Part shown: piece after piece, positions 56,275 through 64,000 of the stretch
How positions within the stretch are numbered: the first letter of the stretch is position 1
Layout of the letters: the number at the start of each line of letters is the position of its first letter
Assembly: GCA_041675285.1 (NCBI GenBank)
Contig: JBAYTZ010000006.1
Coordinates: 211,481-275,480 of the forward strand
DNA length: 64,000 nucleotides
Source of the DNA: Candidatus Delongbacteria bacterium
GTDB lineage: Bacteria; CAIWAD01
Reading direction: 5' to 3'
Made by a program: the position numbers and the translations under genes
Notes under the pieces: generated by a model
Databases searched by the model: none
Told to the model about the DNA's origin: nothing
The model's input: only the letters and a program-made list of their open reading frames with translations

Positions 56275-58901
56275 TAGATCCAGGCCGCCGTTTCGAAGCT
56301 GCCATTGATGATCAGGTTGACGGTGGAGAGCTCCGAGAAGACGCCGGCGTCCACCTTCTCGCGCGTGACGGCGCCAGCCGCTAGCTTGACTGCCGTCACG
56401 GCGTCCGTCGCCAACTGCGCAGCGCCAATGGCCCCGGTTCCCACGTGAGTGGCGCCGACGGCGCCGGCGGCGATCTTCGTGCCGCTGACCGCCCCGTCCG
56501 CCAGGCGGTCCGTGGCCACGGCGCCAGCCGCGATCTTGGCCGTGGAGACGGCAGCGTCGATCAGCTGCGTGCTGCCAACGGCCGCGCTGCCCATCTTGGC
56601 CTGGGTGACGGCCGCGTCGGCGAGCTTGGTGGTGCCGACCGACGCGTCGGCCAGGTTGCTGGAGCCCACGGCCGCCGCGCCGAGCTTGGCCGTCGTCACC
56701 GCCCCGTCCGCCAGCTTGGCGTTGGTGACGGCACTGGCGCCCAGCTCGGTGGAGCCCACAACGCCCGCCGCGATCTTGCCGCTGGTGACCGCGCCCGTGG
56801 CGATCTTTGAGGCGCCCACCGCCCCGTCGACGATCTTGGCCGCTGAGACGGACCCGTCGGCGAGCTTGGTGCCCGTCACGGCCCCAGCCGCCAGCTTGTT
56901 GCCCGTCACCGCCGCGTCCTGCAGGGCGCCCTCGGCCACTTTGGCCGCGCCGATGAGGCCGGCACTCGTCACGACGGTGGAGCCATCGGCCAGGTGGATC
57001 AGCGGTGTGCCACTGCCCAGGGCGATGGAGCCGTCCGCCTGGCGCTGCAGGGCGTTGGAGGTCACCTTCCCCAGCGAGGCCGTGTCGGCCGCCAGGCGCG
57101 TGTTGTCCACGGCGTTCGTGGCGAGCTTGGCCGTGGCGATGGCGGCATCGGCGATCTTCGCCGTGGTGACGGCCGCCGCCCCCAGCTTGTTCGTGGTGAC
57201 GGCGCCATCGGCGAGCTTGGTCTCCGTGACCGCGCCGGCCGAGATTTTCGTGTCGATGACGGCATTCGTGCCGAGCTGCGTGGACCCCACCGCGCCCGCA
57301 GCCAACTGCGTCGCGCCCACCGCGCCCGCAGCGATCTTGGCGGAACCCACCGCTCCATCGGCGATCGAGGCCTGCACGACTTTCGCAGGCGCGATGTTCG
57401 CGCTGGCGTCCGTCAGATCGATGAGCTTCCGGCCCGGCGCCACGGGCGTGTTCCAGTCCCCTGTGCCCTTCAGGTCGAGGATGGTCGCCGTCAGGTTGGG
57501 GTCGGCCTCGCCCGAGACGACGGCCTTCTTGACCAGGGCGTTTCGGCCCAGCGCCCCAACCGTGTTGCGCCGGCTGTAGAGGGCGTCGAAGTGGGTCACC
57601 GTCCCCACCGGCAGGGCCGAGAGCTTGATGAAGACCGTGGAGAGCGGCACGGCGCCGCCATCGTTGAGCCACCAGCCGGCCCCAAGCCCTGAGCCCGACT
57701 GCACGTCGCCGGGAGTGACGACGGACGTGCCGTTCTGGTTGAGGCAGATGCCCGTCACTGTGACCGGGTTGCCTCCGGCATCCAGGAGGTCGCCGCCGGC
57801 GGAGTTCAGCAGGTCGAAGAGACCGGCCAGCGAATCGCCCGTCTCGCCGATGTTGATGGCCGCGCCCGCCGCCTGGTAGGCTAGGCGATAGGTGAAGACG
57901 CCCCCGCCGGCAGCGTGGATGCTGCCCACCGGCACGCTATTGTCCTCATGGGGCTCGGCGATGGCTCGGGCATGGAGAGCCGCGGCGTTCTGCACCGCCG
58001 TGTCGACCACCGTGCCATCCGTTGCTTTCAGGTCGGCGGTCACCTGCCCCGTGGTCGTGTCGATCAGCGTACGGATGCCACCAGGCGCGTGGATGTCCTC
58101 CTGGACCAGGTTTCCCTTCACCCGGCCGTCCGTGCGAAGAGCCGCGAGCTTGCCCTGGGCGCTGGCGTCCAGCTTGGTCTCGGGCAGGATGCCGTCGGCG
58201 ATCTTCGACGGCAGGTCGATGCGCGCCAGGTTGGTGTTGGGCAGCTCGCCCGTCACCTTGGTGACCAGGTTCACGGAGCCGTCGGCGATCTTAGTTGTGC
58301 CCACCGCGCCATCGGCCAGCTTGGGCTGGAGCACGGCCCCGTCCTGGATGGAGCCGGGCGTGATCTCGCCCGAGGGGTTCACCTCCTTCACGCGCCGGTA
58401 AGTCTCGCCATCCGAGACCAAGTCCAGCGAGTCCTGCTCCTTCAGGCCGTAGGGAGTCCAGTGGGTGGGAAAGGAGCCCTGCTCGACCTTGACCCCATCC
58501 ACGTAGGCCGTGCCCGACGCCAGTGCCCCGTCCCAGCCGAAGGAGAGCTTGATGAAGACCGTGCCCAGGGGCAGCTCGCCCGCGTCGCCGAGCTTCGACA
58601 TGTCGAAAGAGCGCCAATAGCGCGTGAACTGGGTCTCGCCCGACTGCGTGAGCACCGTCCAGTCGATGGGCGTCATGGGCATGTGGTCTTCGTAGAAAGG
58701 CGTGATTCGGGCGTAGAAGGTGCCGGCGTTCCGCAGGTGCATGCGGATGTAGGTCGAGATGCAGACCTTCGACAGGCCGCGCAGGTCGATGAAGTTGACC
58801 TTAGCCAGGCTGGTGGCGGACGGTCCGCCCTCGGCCTGGATCTTCATCGAGTAGCCGCCGAAGACCGAGCAGTCCGTGGACCGCGTGATGAGTACCGACA
58901 T
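56274..58901 (-). CDS. Tail fibre with AVT-x-x-KLADG repeats
   Basis: The protein has 875 residues. The N-terminal ~170 residues are a beta domain starting MSVLITRSTDCSVFGGYSM. A long middle and C-terminal part carries dozens of ~10-residue units of the form GAVTTAKLADAAV or GAVGSTQLG, a trimeric beta-helix style common in tail fibres. The last residues (NLIINGSFETAAW) echo the appendage start of the neighbouring gene. Probably mediates host recognition. Confidence 0.75.
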   Translation of the reverse strand: MSVLITRSTDCSVFGGYSMKIQAEGGPSATSLAKVNFIDLRGLSKVCISTYIRMHLRNAGTFYARITPFYEDHMPMTPIDWTVLTQSGETQFTRYWRSFDMSKLGDAGELPLGTVFIKLSFGWDGALASGTAYVDGVKVEQGSFPTHWTPYGLKEQDSLDLVSDGETYRRVKEVNPSGEITPGSIQDGAVLQPKLADGAVGTTKIADGSVNLVTKVTGELPNTNLARIDLPSKIADGILPETKLDASAQGKLAALRTDGRVKGNLVQEDIHAPGGIRTLIDTTTGQVTADLKATDGTVVDTAVQNAAALHARAIAEPHEDNSVPVGSIHAAGGGVFTYRLAYQAAGAAINIGETGDSLAGLFDLLNSAGGDLLDAGGNPVTVTGICLNQNGTSVVTPGDVQSGSGLGAGWWLNDGGAVPLSTVFIKLSALPVGTVTHFDALYSRRNTVGALGRNALVKKAVVSGEADPNLTATILDLKGTGDWNTPVAPGRKLIDLTDASANIAPAKVVQASIADGAVGSAKIAAGAVGATQLAAGAVGSTQLGTNAVIDTKISAGAVTETKLADGAVTTNKLGAAAVTTAKIADAAIATAKLATNAVDNTRLAADTASLGKVTSNALQRQADGSIALGSGTPLIHLADGSTVVTSAGLIGAAKVAEGALQDAAVTGNKLAAGAVTGTKLADGSVSAAKIVDGAVGASKIATGAVTSGKIAAGVVGSTELGASAVTNAKLADGAVTTAKLGAAAVGSSNLADASVGTTKLADAAVTQAKMGSAAVGSTQLIDAAVSTAKIAAGAVATDRLADGAVSGTKIAAGAVGATHVGTGAIGAAQLATDAVTAVKLAAGAVTREKVDAGVFSELSTVNLIINGSFETAAWI

Positions 58902-58909
58902 GATTCCTC

Positions 58910-59527
58910 CTACCAGGCTTCCTGTTCGAATGACCCGCCCCGCTGCAGGTTGGTGGAGCCATCCTGCTCAGGACCATCCCCCGTCGTGGCGCTAATCGTG
59001 CGGCTGGTGCCGCGATAGCGCCCTTCACTTGTTTCCTGCCGCATGCGGAAGGCGTAGGTGGTCGTGGACTGCAGGTCCGTCACGATCAGCGTGCGGGCCT
59101 GCCGGTCGCGCGTTTCGGCCACGTCTTTCCAAGCGGGACTCCCCGCCGCCTGCGCCTGCGCCACCACGCGCTCCGCCTGGAATCCATCCGCTGGGTGGGT
59201 CCAGGCGAGTTCCACGGACAGGTCCGTGGTCAAGGCGGAGAGCAGGACCACGGGCGGCGGCACGACGTGCTCCAGCCGGCGCCGGAAGGCCGCCCGATCC
59301 CCCACGTCGAGGGAGAGCCGGGACCGCGCCACCAACGCCAACGGGCGGAAGAGCAGGGCGTAGTTCGAGTCGCGCAGGCCCGTCAGGCTTAGCACGCCGG
59401 TTTCTGGAATGACGCCCGTGCGCACCAGCAGGCCGTGCCGCTGCCCGCCGCGCTCCACCTCGCAGAGGTTGTCCTGCAGGACGTAGACGGCGCCGGGCGG
59501 CAGCCCGCTTTGCGTCAGCGTGGCCAT
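58910..59527 (-). CDS. Tail protein with fibronectin-type domain
   Basis: The protein has 205 residues. Its beta-rich N-terminus (GAVYVLQDNLCEVERGGQRH) leads to a fibronectin-like domain (VVLLSALTTDLSVELAWTHP to TTTYAFRMRQETSEGRYRG). It overlaps its upstream gene by 1 nt. Likely structural at the tail tip. Confidence 0.55.
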   Translation of the reverse strand: MATLTQSGLPPGAVYVLQDNLCEVERGGQRHGLLVRTGVIPETGVLSLTGLRDSNYALLFRPLALVARSRLSLDVGDRAAFRRRLEHVVPPPVVLLSALTTDLSVELAWTHPADGFQAERVVAQAQAAGSPAWKDVAETRDRQARTLIVTDLQSTTTYAFRMRQETSEGRYRGTSRTISATTGDGPEQDGSTNLQRGGSFEQEAW

Positions 59528-61662
59528 CAGACACCGGCCTGCAGCGTTTCCAGCGTCCGCACCACCGTGGTGAACTGCTCCTGGGTGGGCGCCTCGGCCA
59601 GGGCCCGCTGCAGCTGAAAGACCTGCTCCTCCAGGTCCGTGGCCAGGCGGTCGCGCTCGACTTCGAAGCGAGTCCGCTCCTGGCTGCGCCTAAGGGCCAG
59701 GATCTCGGCCAGGGTCTGGCCGTCGGCGTTCTCCAGCGCATCCGTCAGCACCTCCAGTCCGGCCGACCAGTCGCCGCCGACGTCGTACTCGGTGACGGCC
59801 TGCGCGTAGATGACCAGATGCTGCCCGCCGCGGATGGGCCACTGCAGACGCTCGGTCCAGACATCGCCCTCCCAGGCGAGCTGGTAGCCCGTCAGGACCT
59901 GCCCCATGGCCGGCGGCGCCGGGAGGGGCGTCAGGAGCTCGATCGTGCGGCTGCTGGAGTTGAAGGCCTTGACGATGCGCGAGATGCCGGCTACTTCCAC
60001 GCGCGTGCCCGGCTGGAAGACCGCCGTGCCCGCCACCTTCACGAGGCTGGTGGTGGAGCCAGAGCCGACCAGGTCGCTGGCCTGGACGGCCTCGCGCTTC
60101 TGGCGCGGAATCGTCGAAGACTCGTACGTGCGATGGATCAGGTCGACGTGGGCGCTTTCCAGCACCGCCTTGGACACGCCCACGGGCAGGCGCGTGCGCG
60201 TGTGCTTGAGCTCGTAGACGCGTACGCGGTAGCCGCGAATCTCCTCCTGGTCCACCAGGGCCGGCTTGTCCCAGGCAAGGCGCAGAGCATAGGCCTCGCT
60301 GTCGCCGGATCCGCCCTGGTCGTCCTTGAAGAGCTCCAGCACCGTGTTCGCATGGGCGGCCTTGGCCTGCAGGACTTCGGTCCGCGTGGCGCTCCTGGCC
60401 GTCTTGGTGGCGTCGACGGCCGCCAGCATCTCGGAGGCCGAAGCCACGTCGCTGCCGTAGCCTAGGGACGTTGCTTTGGCGAGGTGGAAGTAGGCCGCGC
60501 CCTCGGTCTCGTCGGCCGCCGCCGTCAGCACCAGGGTCTGCTGGGCCACGTTGACGGAGAGGACCGTCACTTCCTTCAAGAGCCCGTCCGCGTGGAGCAG
60601 AATCGTCTGCCCCTCCAAACTGGAACTCAGGTCCGTCCCGGCGCCCGTCACCGTCGCCGATCCCGTGACGATCGACAGCGTGCCTTGCTCGCGGCTGACG
60701 CCTGCGGCGCCCGAGACGATGGCCTGCTGCTTGGCGTGCAGGACGTCCAGGTCGGCACTGCCGCCCACGTTCTCGGTTCCCCGGATCTGGCCCAGCGTGT
60801 AGCCGGCCAGGCGCTTGGCGTTGATCAGGGCCCGGTAGCCGTCCAGCTCGCCCACGTGGGCCGACAGGGCCTCCACGCTGACGCGCGCGGCCGTGTAGGT
60901 GTCCAGGGCGCTCTTCAGGGCCGCCGTGCGGTCCGGCGCGTCCGCGTGGATCTGCAGGGCCAGGTTCGCTTCCAAGAGCACGGGCGTGCCGGGCTGGGAC
61001 GGGACCTTGCGCGTCTCGATCACGCGGTCGCCGTGCCCGTCCTGCAGGTTGAGAATGCCGCTCCTGAAGAGCAGGGCCAGCTCCGGGTGCAGGGCCAGGG
61101 CGTTCAGGACGGTCAGGACCTCACTGCCCGGGTTCTGCTCGTCCTGGTAGCCGACCTGGAAACCCGCCGCCGTCGTGTGCGTGTCCGTGTTCGGCTGGTG
61201 GATGCGTGGGTCGCTGACGACCTGGGAGAAGGCGCGCAAGTCCTCCACCGTCCCATCCGCATGGACGCGGGCCACCACCACTTCCTGCGCACCCTTGACC
61301 GGGAAGGCCGAGAGACGCAGGGCGAAGCCGTGAATCTGGCGCGTCTGGTGGGTCTGGCCCGTCACGAAGTGGGTCTTGGGAGCGGCCTCCGTCAGGGTGT
61401 AGCCGGCAAAGACGTAGCTGGTCGACGTCGGCCAGGGCTCGAAGAGGCCCAGGAGACTGATGATGCGCTCGCCGCCGGCATAGGCCACGCCTGGCGCCAG
61501 CACTAGGTCGCTGCCATTCTGGCTGACGTCGAAGCCGTGAATGACGCCTTCCGAGAAGAGGTCGTCCGTCCGGTCCAGGATGGCCTGCAGGAGGGCGTCC
61601 CGACTGAAGTTCTCGTCCTCCAGCGTGGGCTTGTCGCCCGAGAAGAACAGGTAGCGGTCCAC
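59527..61662 (-). CDS. Large tail-associated structural protein
   Basis: The protein has 711 residues from a GTG (MDRYLFFSGDKPTLED). The early part resembles DUF4815/fibre-base proteins (SQNGSDLVLAPGVAYAGGER, AVVARVHADGTVEDLR-like). A central helical segment and a region of fibronectin-like strands (AYALRLAWDKPALVDQEEIR) follow, and a C-terminal coiled coil (RFEVERDRLATDLEEQVFQL). It follows the baseplate genes; probably the fibre-baseplate connector. Confidence 0.6.
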   Translation of the reverse strand: MDRYLFFSGDKPTLEDENFSRDALLQAILDRTDDLFSEGVIHGFDVSQNGSDLVLAPGVAYAGGERIISLLGLFEPWPTSTSYVFAGYTLTEAAPKTHFVTGQTHQTRQIHGFALRLSAFPVKGAQEVVVARVHADGTVEDLRAFSQVVSDPRIHQPNTDTHTTAAGFQVGYQDEQNPGSEVLTVLNALALHPELALLFRSGILNLQDGHGDRVIETRKVPSQPGTPVLLEANLALQIHADAPDRTAALKSALDTYTAARVSVEALSAHVGELDGYRALINAKRLAGYTLGQIRGTENVGGSADLDVLHAKQQAIVSGAAGVSREQGTLSIVTGSATVTGAGTDLSSSLEGQTILLHADGLLKEVTVLSVNVAQQTLVLTAAADETEGAAYFHLAKATSLGYGSDVASASEMLAAVDATKTARSATRTEVLQAKAAHANTVLELFKDDQGGSGDSEAYALRLAWDKPALVDQEEIRGYRVRVYELKHTRTRLPVGVSKAVLESAHVDLIHRTYESSTIPRQKREAVQASDLVGSGSTTSLVKVAGTAVFQPGTRVEVAGISRIVKAFNSSSRTIELLTPLPAPPAMGQVLTGYQLAWEGDVWTERLQWPIRGGQHLVIYAQAVTEYDVGGDWSAGLEVLTDALENADGQTLAEILALRRSQERTRFEVERDRLATDLEEQVFQLQRALAEAPTQEQFTTVVRTLETLQAGV

Positions 61663-61664
61663 GA

Positions 61665-62345
61665 TCAAGCCTCCACGAAGGTCAGCACGCACGCCGCGTG
61701 CGCGGGTTTCTCGGCCATCACGAGCTCGGTCACGCGCAGCGTCTCTTCGTCGTCCAGGGCCGCGGCAGGCGTGATGCTCATCCAAAACGTGAAGCGCATG
61801 TCCAGGTCGGCCTGGCTGAAGAGGCGCGTCTGGCGCAGGCCAACATTGGCCGGGTCCGCCTGGTCCGCCGCGCTGAAGAGGTGGCTGCGCTCTGCCTCCA
61901 CCTGCGCCGCCTGATCCGCCACGTTCCGCACGATGCGCGCCTCCGGGTCATCCGCGTAGACGGTCAGGGCGCTCAAGGCGTGGCCCAGCACGTCCTCGAC
62001 CAGGTATTTCATCCCCATGGCGCTGCCGGCGAACTGGCGCGTCGCCGGCAGGATGGCCAGGCGCGCCTCCAACTGGGCGTTCGTTTCACCAGCAAGCCTT
62101 CTCGTCCCACGGTCCACCGCGTGCCGTTCCAGGTCGGTCGTGCGCTCGGGGTCCGAGTAGTAGGGATGCGTTCCATCGCCCAGGGTCCACAGGAAGCCGC
62201 GCCGGCGCAGCCGGTAGATGGCCGCCTTGGCTGCGTCCAGGGAGAGACCGAAGGAATCCAGCAGGCGCGAGAGGACACTGTCGTCCACGCGCCGGCGCAC
62301 CTTGGGCAGGAGGCCCAGCAGGTACGGACCCAGGCGGCTGTCCAT
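61665..62345 (-). CDS. Phage tail protein I-like baseplate component
   Basis: The protein has 226 residues from MDSRLGPYLLGLLP, ATG overlapping the upstream stop. Early helices (VRRRVDDSVLSRLLDSFGLS, AKAAIYRLRRRGFLW) and a following GSAMGMKYLVEDVLG fit the P2 I-like family that sits after baseplate J. Family call is by position and general pattern. Confidence 0.6.
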   Translation of the reverse strand: MDSRLGPYLLGLLPKVRRRVDDSVLSRLLDSFGLSLDAAKAAIYRLRRRGFLWTLGDGTHPYYSDPERTTDLERHAVDRGTRRLAGETNAQLEARLAILPATRQFAGSAMGMKYLVEDVLGHALSALTVYADDPEARIVRNVADQAAQVEAERSHLFSAADQADPANVGLRQTRLFSQADLDMRFTFWMSITPAAALDDEETLRVTELVMAEKPAHAACVLTFVEA

Positions 62346-63535
62346 CAGAAGTCCCACACCGTCTTGTCGATCGGTTCAATCATCGGCACGACCTCGCCAG
62401 CCGGCGCCTGCACGCGGTCCTGGTAGATGCGGCCCTTCACGCGGTGGACGAGGGTCGCCGTCTGGGCGTCCACGTCCAAAAACTCGGCCGGCGTGGCCGG
62501 CACATCCGCGTTAGGCGCGTCCACGGTCACGTTGTAGACGCCATCCACGGCCATGACGGCTGCCACCAGGCGCGCGCGGATGAGGCCCTCGCCCAGCTGC
62601 AAGCCATCCGAAAAGCCCGCCAGGGCGATTCGGATGGCCGTGTCCACCGCAGCCTGGTCCGCCGTGGCCAGGCGCCAGATGGTCAGGCCCAGGGCGACGG
62701 GCGTGATGGTCGCGCTGGAGACCACGAGCTGGGCGGTCAGGGGTTGGCGGGGGCGGATGAAGGCCTTCACATCGTCCAGGAGCTGGGGCGTAGGTGCGCC
62801 GTTCGTGCCCAGCACCACCACGCCCACCGTGCCGGGCCCGTAGGGCGCGTCGTCCAGCACCATGGCCGCCTGTACGCCCGGCACGGAGAGGGCCCAGGCA
62901 TGGTAGGCGCCGCGCGTGCCACCCACACCGAGGGTCTCCCATTTGCCAATAGCGCGCTCGCGGAAGGCCCGGTCACTCTCGGCGTCCGCGCCCTCCTGGG
63001 CCAGGTAGGGGATGCCCTCCCGGTCCACGTTCGTGACCGTCTCGATGCCGGAGATGGGCGTGACAATCAGCGTGACCGTGGCCGGGCCTACGTTGCCGGT
63101 CGCGCCCGCGGCCTCGGCCGTGGCGGTCACGTAGGTGGCTGACTGGCCCGTCTGCAGGGAGACGTCATTGTCCGTCAGGAAGCGTGTGCTCCTCCCCGCC
63201 GCGTCCTTCCTGCTCCGCACGATGGTGCCAGCCGGGATCAGCGTGTCCTGGGTGGCCGGCGCGCCGCGGCCGAAGGTGAGGCGGATTTGCGCCTGCTTGG
63301 CCACTAGGCGCCGCACACCCACCTCGCGGGCCTTCAGGTCGAGCCAGGATCCCGTGGCGGTCTGGATGAAGAGCGCGCCGCTGACCGTCCGCACCAGCTG
63401 GTAAAGACCGGCCAGGCCGCTGGCCAGGGCTTCCAGGATGCCGCGCAGGGCCGCGCCTGGGTTCAGGTTGGTGAAGGGCGTCTTGGCCAGGACGGCCGAG
63501 AGCAGATCGGCCAGAATCTCGTCGAAGGATCTCAT
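62345..63535 (-). CDS. Baseplate J-like protein
   Basis: The protein has 396 residues from MRSFDEILADLLSAVL. Typical J pattern: GSWLDLKAREVGVRRL, TLIPAGTIVRS, GATGNVGPATVTLIVTPISG, NVDREGIPYLAQEGADAESD and RFRERAIG-like AFRERAIGKW, then GVQAAMVLDDAPYGPGTVGV. It builds the baseplate wedge of a contractile tail. Confidence 0.85.
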   Translation of the reverse strand: MRSFDEILADLLSAVLAKTPFTNLNPGAALRGILEALASGLAGLYQLVRTVSGALFIQTATGSWLDLKAREVGVRRLVAKQAQIRLTFGRGAPATQDTLIPAGTIVRSRKDAAGRSTRFLTDNDVSLQTGQSATYVTATAEAAGATGNVGPATVTLIVTPISGIETVTNVDREGIPYLAQEGADAESDRAFRERAIGKWETLGVGGTRGAYHAWALSVPGVQAAMVLDDAPYGPGTVGVVVLGTNGAPTPQLLDDVKAFIRPRQPLTAQLVVSSATITPVALGLTIWRLATADQAAVDTAIRIALAGFSDGLQLGEGLIRARLVAAVMAVDGVYNVTVDAPNADVPATPAEFLDVDAQTATLVHRVKGRIYQDRVQAPAGEVVPMIEPIDKTVWDF

Positions 63536-63960
63536 GCCTGGATCTCCCCCTGGCGGACCACGAAGGGTCCCTTCAGGCCTAGGCCCCACACCAGCTCTTG
63601 CAGCCGGTCCTGCCCGGCCAGGGAGAAGCGGATGCGGAAGACCTTCTCCTCGGCCGTGAAGCCGACCTGCTGCACGAGGATGCTCGCGTCCTCGACGCGC
63701 GGTTCGTCCTCCAGCGCCTCGCGCAGGTAGCGCTTGGCCAGCATGCGTGTCCTGGGCGTGTCGGGCGCACCCAGGAGGCTCTTGATGCGGCAGCCCCAGG
63801 TAGGATGGGCCGGCAGCTCGCCCGGCAGCGTGGCCAGGCGGTCGAGGATGTCCTGACGCAGCACGTCCTCGTCATGCGCGATCTGCAGGTCGCCCGTTGG
63901 CGCCACCAGGAGGTCGCCGTCCGCCGCAAAGGCGATGTCGCGGGCTAGGAACGTGCTCAT
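63532..63960 (-). CDS. gp25-like baseplate wedge protein
   Basis: The protein has 142 residues. MSTFLARDIAFAADGDLLVA then VLRQDILDRLATLPGELPAH and YLREALEDEPRVEDASILVQ match the gp25/W family of T4- and P2-like baseplates. Stop/start overlap with J supports one operon. Confidence 0.8.
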   Translation of the reverse strand: MSTFLARDIAFAADGDLLVAPTGDLQIAHDEDVLRQDILDRLATLPGELPAHPTWGCRIKSLLGAPDTPRTRMLAKRYLREALEDEPRVEDASILVQQVGFTAEEKVFRIRFSLAGQDRLQELVWGLGLKGPFVVRQGEIQA

Positions 63961-64000
63961 AGGATGGCCCCCGGCCCCGTCGTGGCGCCCGTCTGGGCAC
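63957..64000 (-). CDS. Partial upstream tail gene (C-terminal end only)
   Basis: The frame ending at 63957 (QTGATTGPGAIL then TGA, overlapping the gp25 ATG) enters from the right edge. Too short to identify; a baseplate spike or PAAR-type gene is usual in this position. Confidence 0.45.
   Translation of the reverse strand, partial: AQTGATTGPGAIL

Noticed and set aside
55288..57672. Single 794-codon minus-strand protein
   Set aside because: The portion above 56274 is an out-of-frame shadow of the long fibre gene; the real gene starts at the ATG overlapping that gene's stop.

Overview
This window looks like most of the genome of a temperate, contractile-tailed (myovirus-type) phage, GC-rich and transcribed almost entirely leftward on the minus strand. 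The tyrosine integrase (51.7-52.9 kb) sits next to a 3' half-copy of a tRNA-Arg(ACG) gene, the usual form of an attP core. Phage genes lie on both sides of it, so the sequence reads as a free or circularised phage rather than an integrated prophage end. The likely host is an FCB-group bacterium (Fibrobacterota, Calditrichota, Delongbacteria, Eisenbacteria and relatives). The reason is that a secreted phage-borne protein ends in a type IX secretion (T9SS)-type sorting domain with the NPFNPST signature.

Reading right to left along the minus strand. At 64.0-53.2 kb lie the baseplate (gp25, J, I), a large tail-associated protein, a fibre with short alanine/aspartate repeats, coiled-coil membrane proteins, a holin-like protein and an SLT muralytic enzyme. 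At 53.1-48.5 kb lie the attP-like tRNA piece, the integrase, a plus-strand secreted CHAP/T9SS protein, a decayed small membrane gene and a strongly structured non-coding stretch. At 47.8-36.3 kb is the replication and recombination operon: a sigma-like regulator, SSB, a DinG helicase, a helicase fused to a RuvC-like nuclease, a primase-helicase and an SMC-like ATPase. At 35.7-34.5 kb is a low-GC Fic gene. At 34.4-23.0 kb, promoter-led, is a long operon of overlapping small genes: an HU-like protein, an XRE regulator, a cytosine methyltransferase, a streptopain-like C10 protease, a MazG-like protein and an exonuclease. At 23.05-19.7 kb is a plus-strand hybrid histidine kinase. At 19.3-16.0 kb lie an HTH regulator flanked by repeated operator-like motifs, a PD-(D/E)XK nuclease and a small-terminase-like gene. 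At 4.26-1 kb lie the large terminase, portal and head morphogenesis genes.

Between the small-terminase-like gene and the large terminase lies a roughly 11 kb accessory block (4.4-15.5 kb). It is mostly low-GC single-gene units on the minus strand, separated by integron-type attC sites. At least one 60-bp attC is close to textbook, and in two cassettes the stop codon lies inside the attC core. No integron integrase is present: the only recombinase is a Xer-like enzyme at 4.38-5.23 kb. The block therefore resembles a CALIN (attC cluster lacking an integron integrase) carried by a phage. Its cargo looks defensive: an Abi-C protein, a toxin-antitoxin-SecB chaperone (TAC) triplet, DUF4062 and DUF2971 proteins, a methyltransferase/nuclease remnant, a DUF2188 pseudogene and a lysine/alanine/proline-rich histone-like protein.

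Functional assignments rest on motifs read by eye. Most small operon genes remain unassigned.
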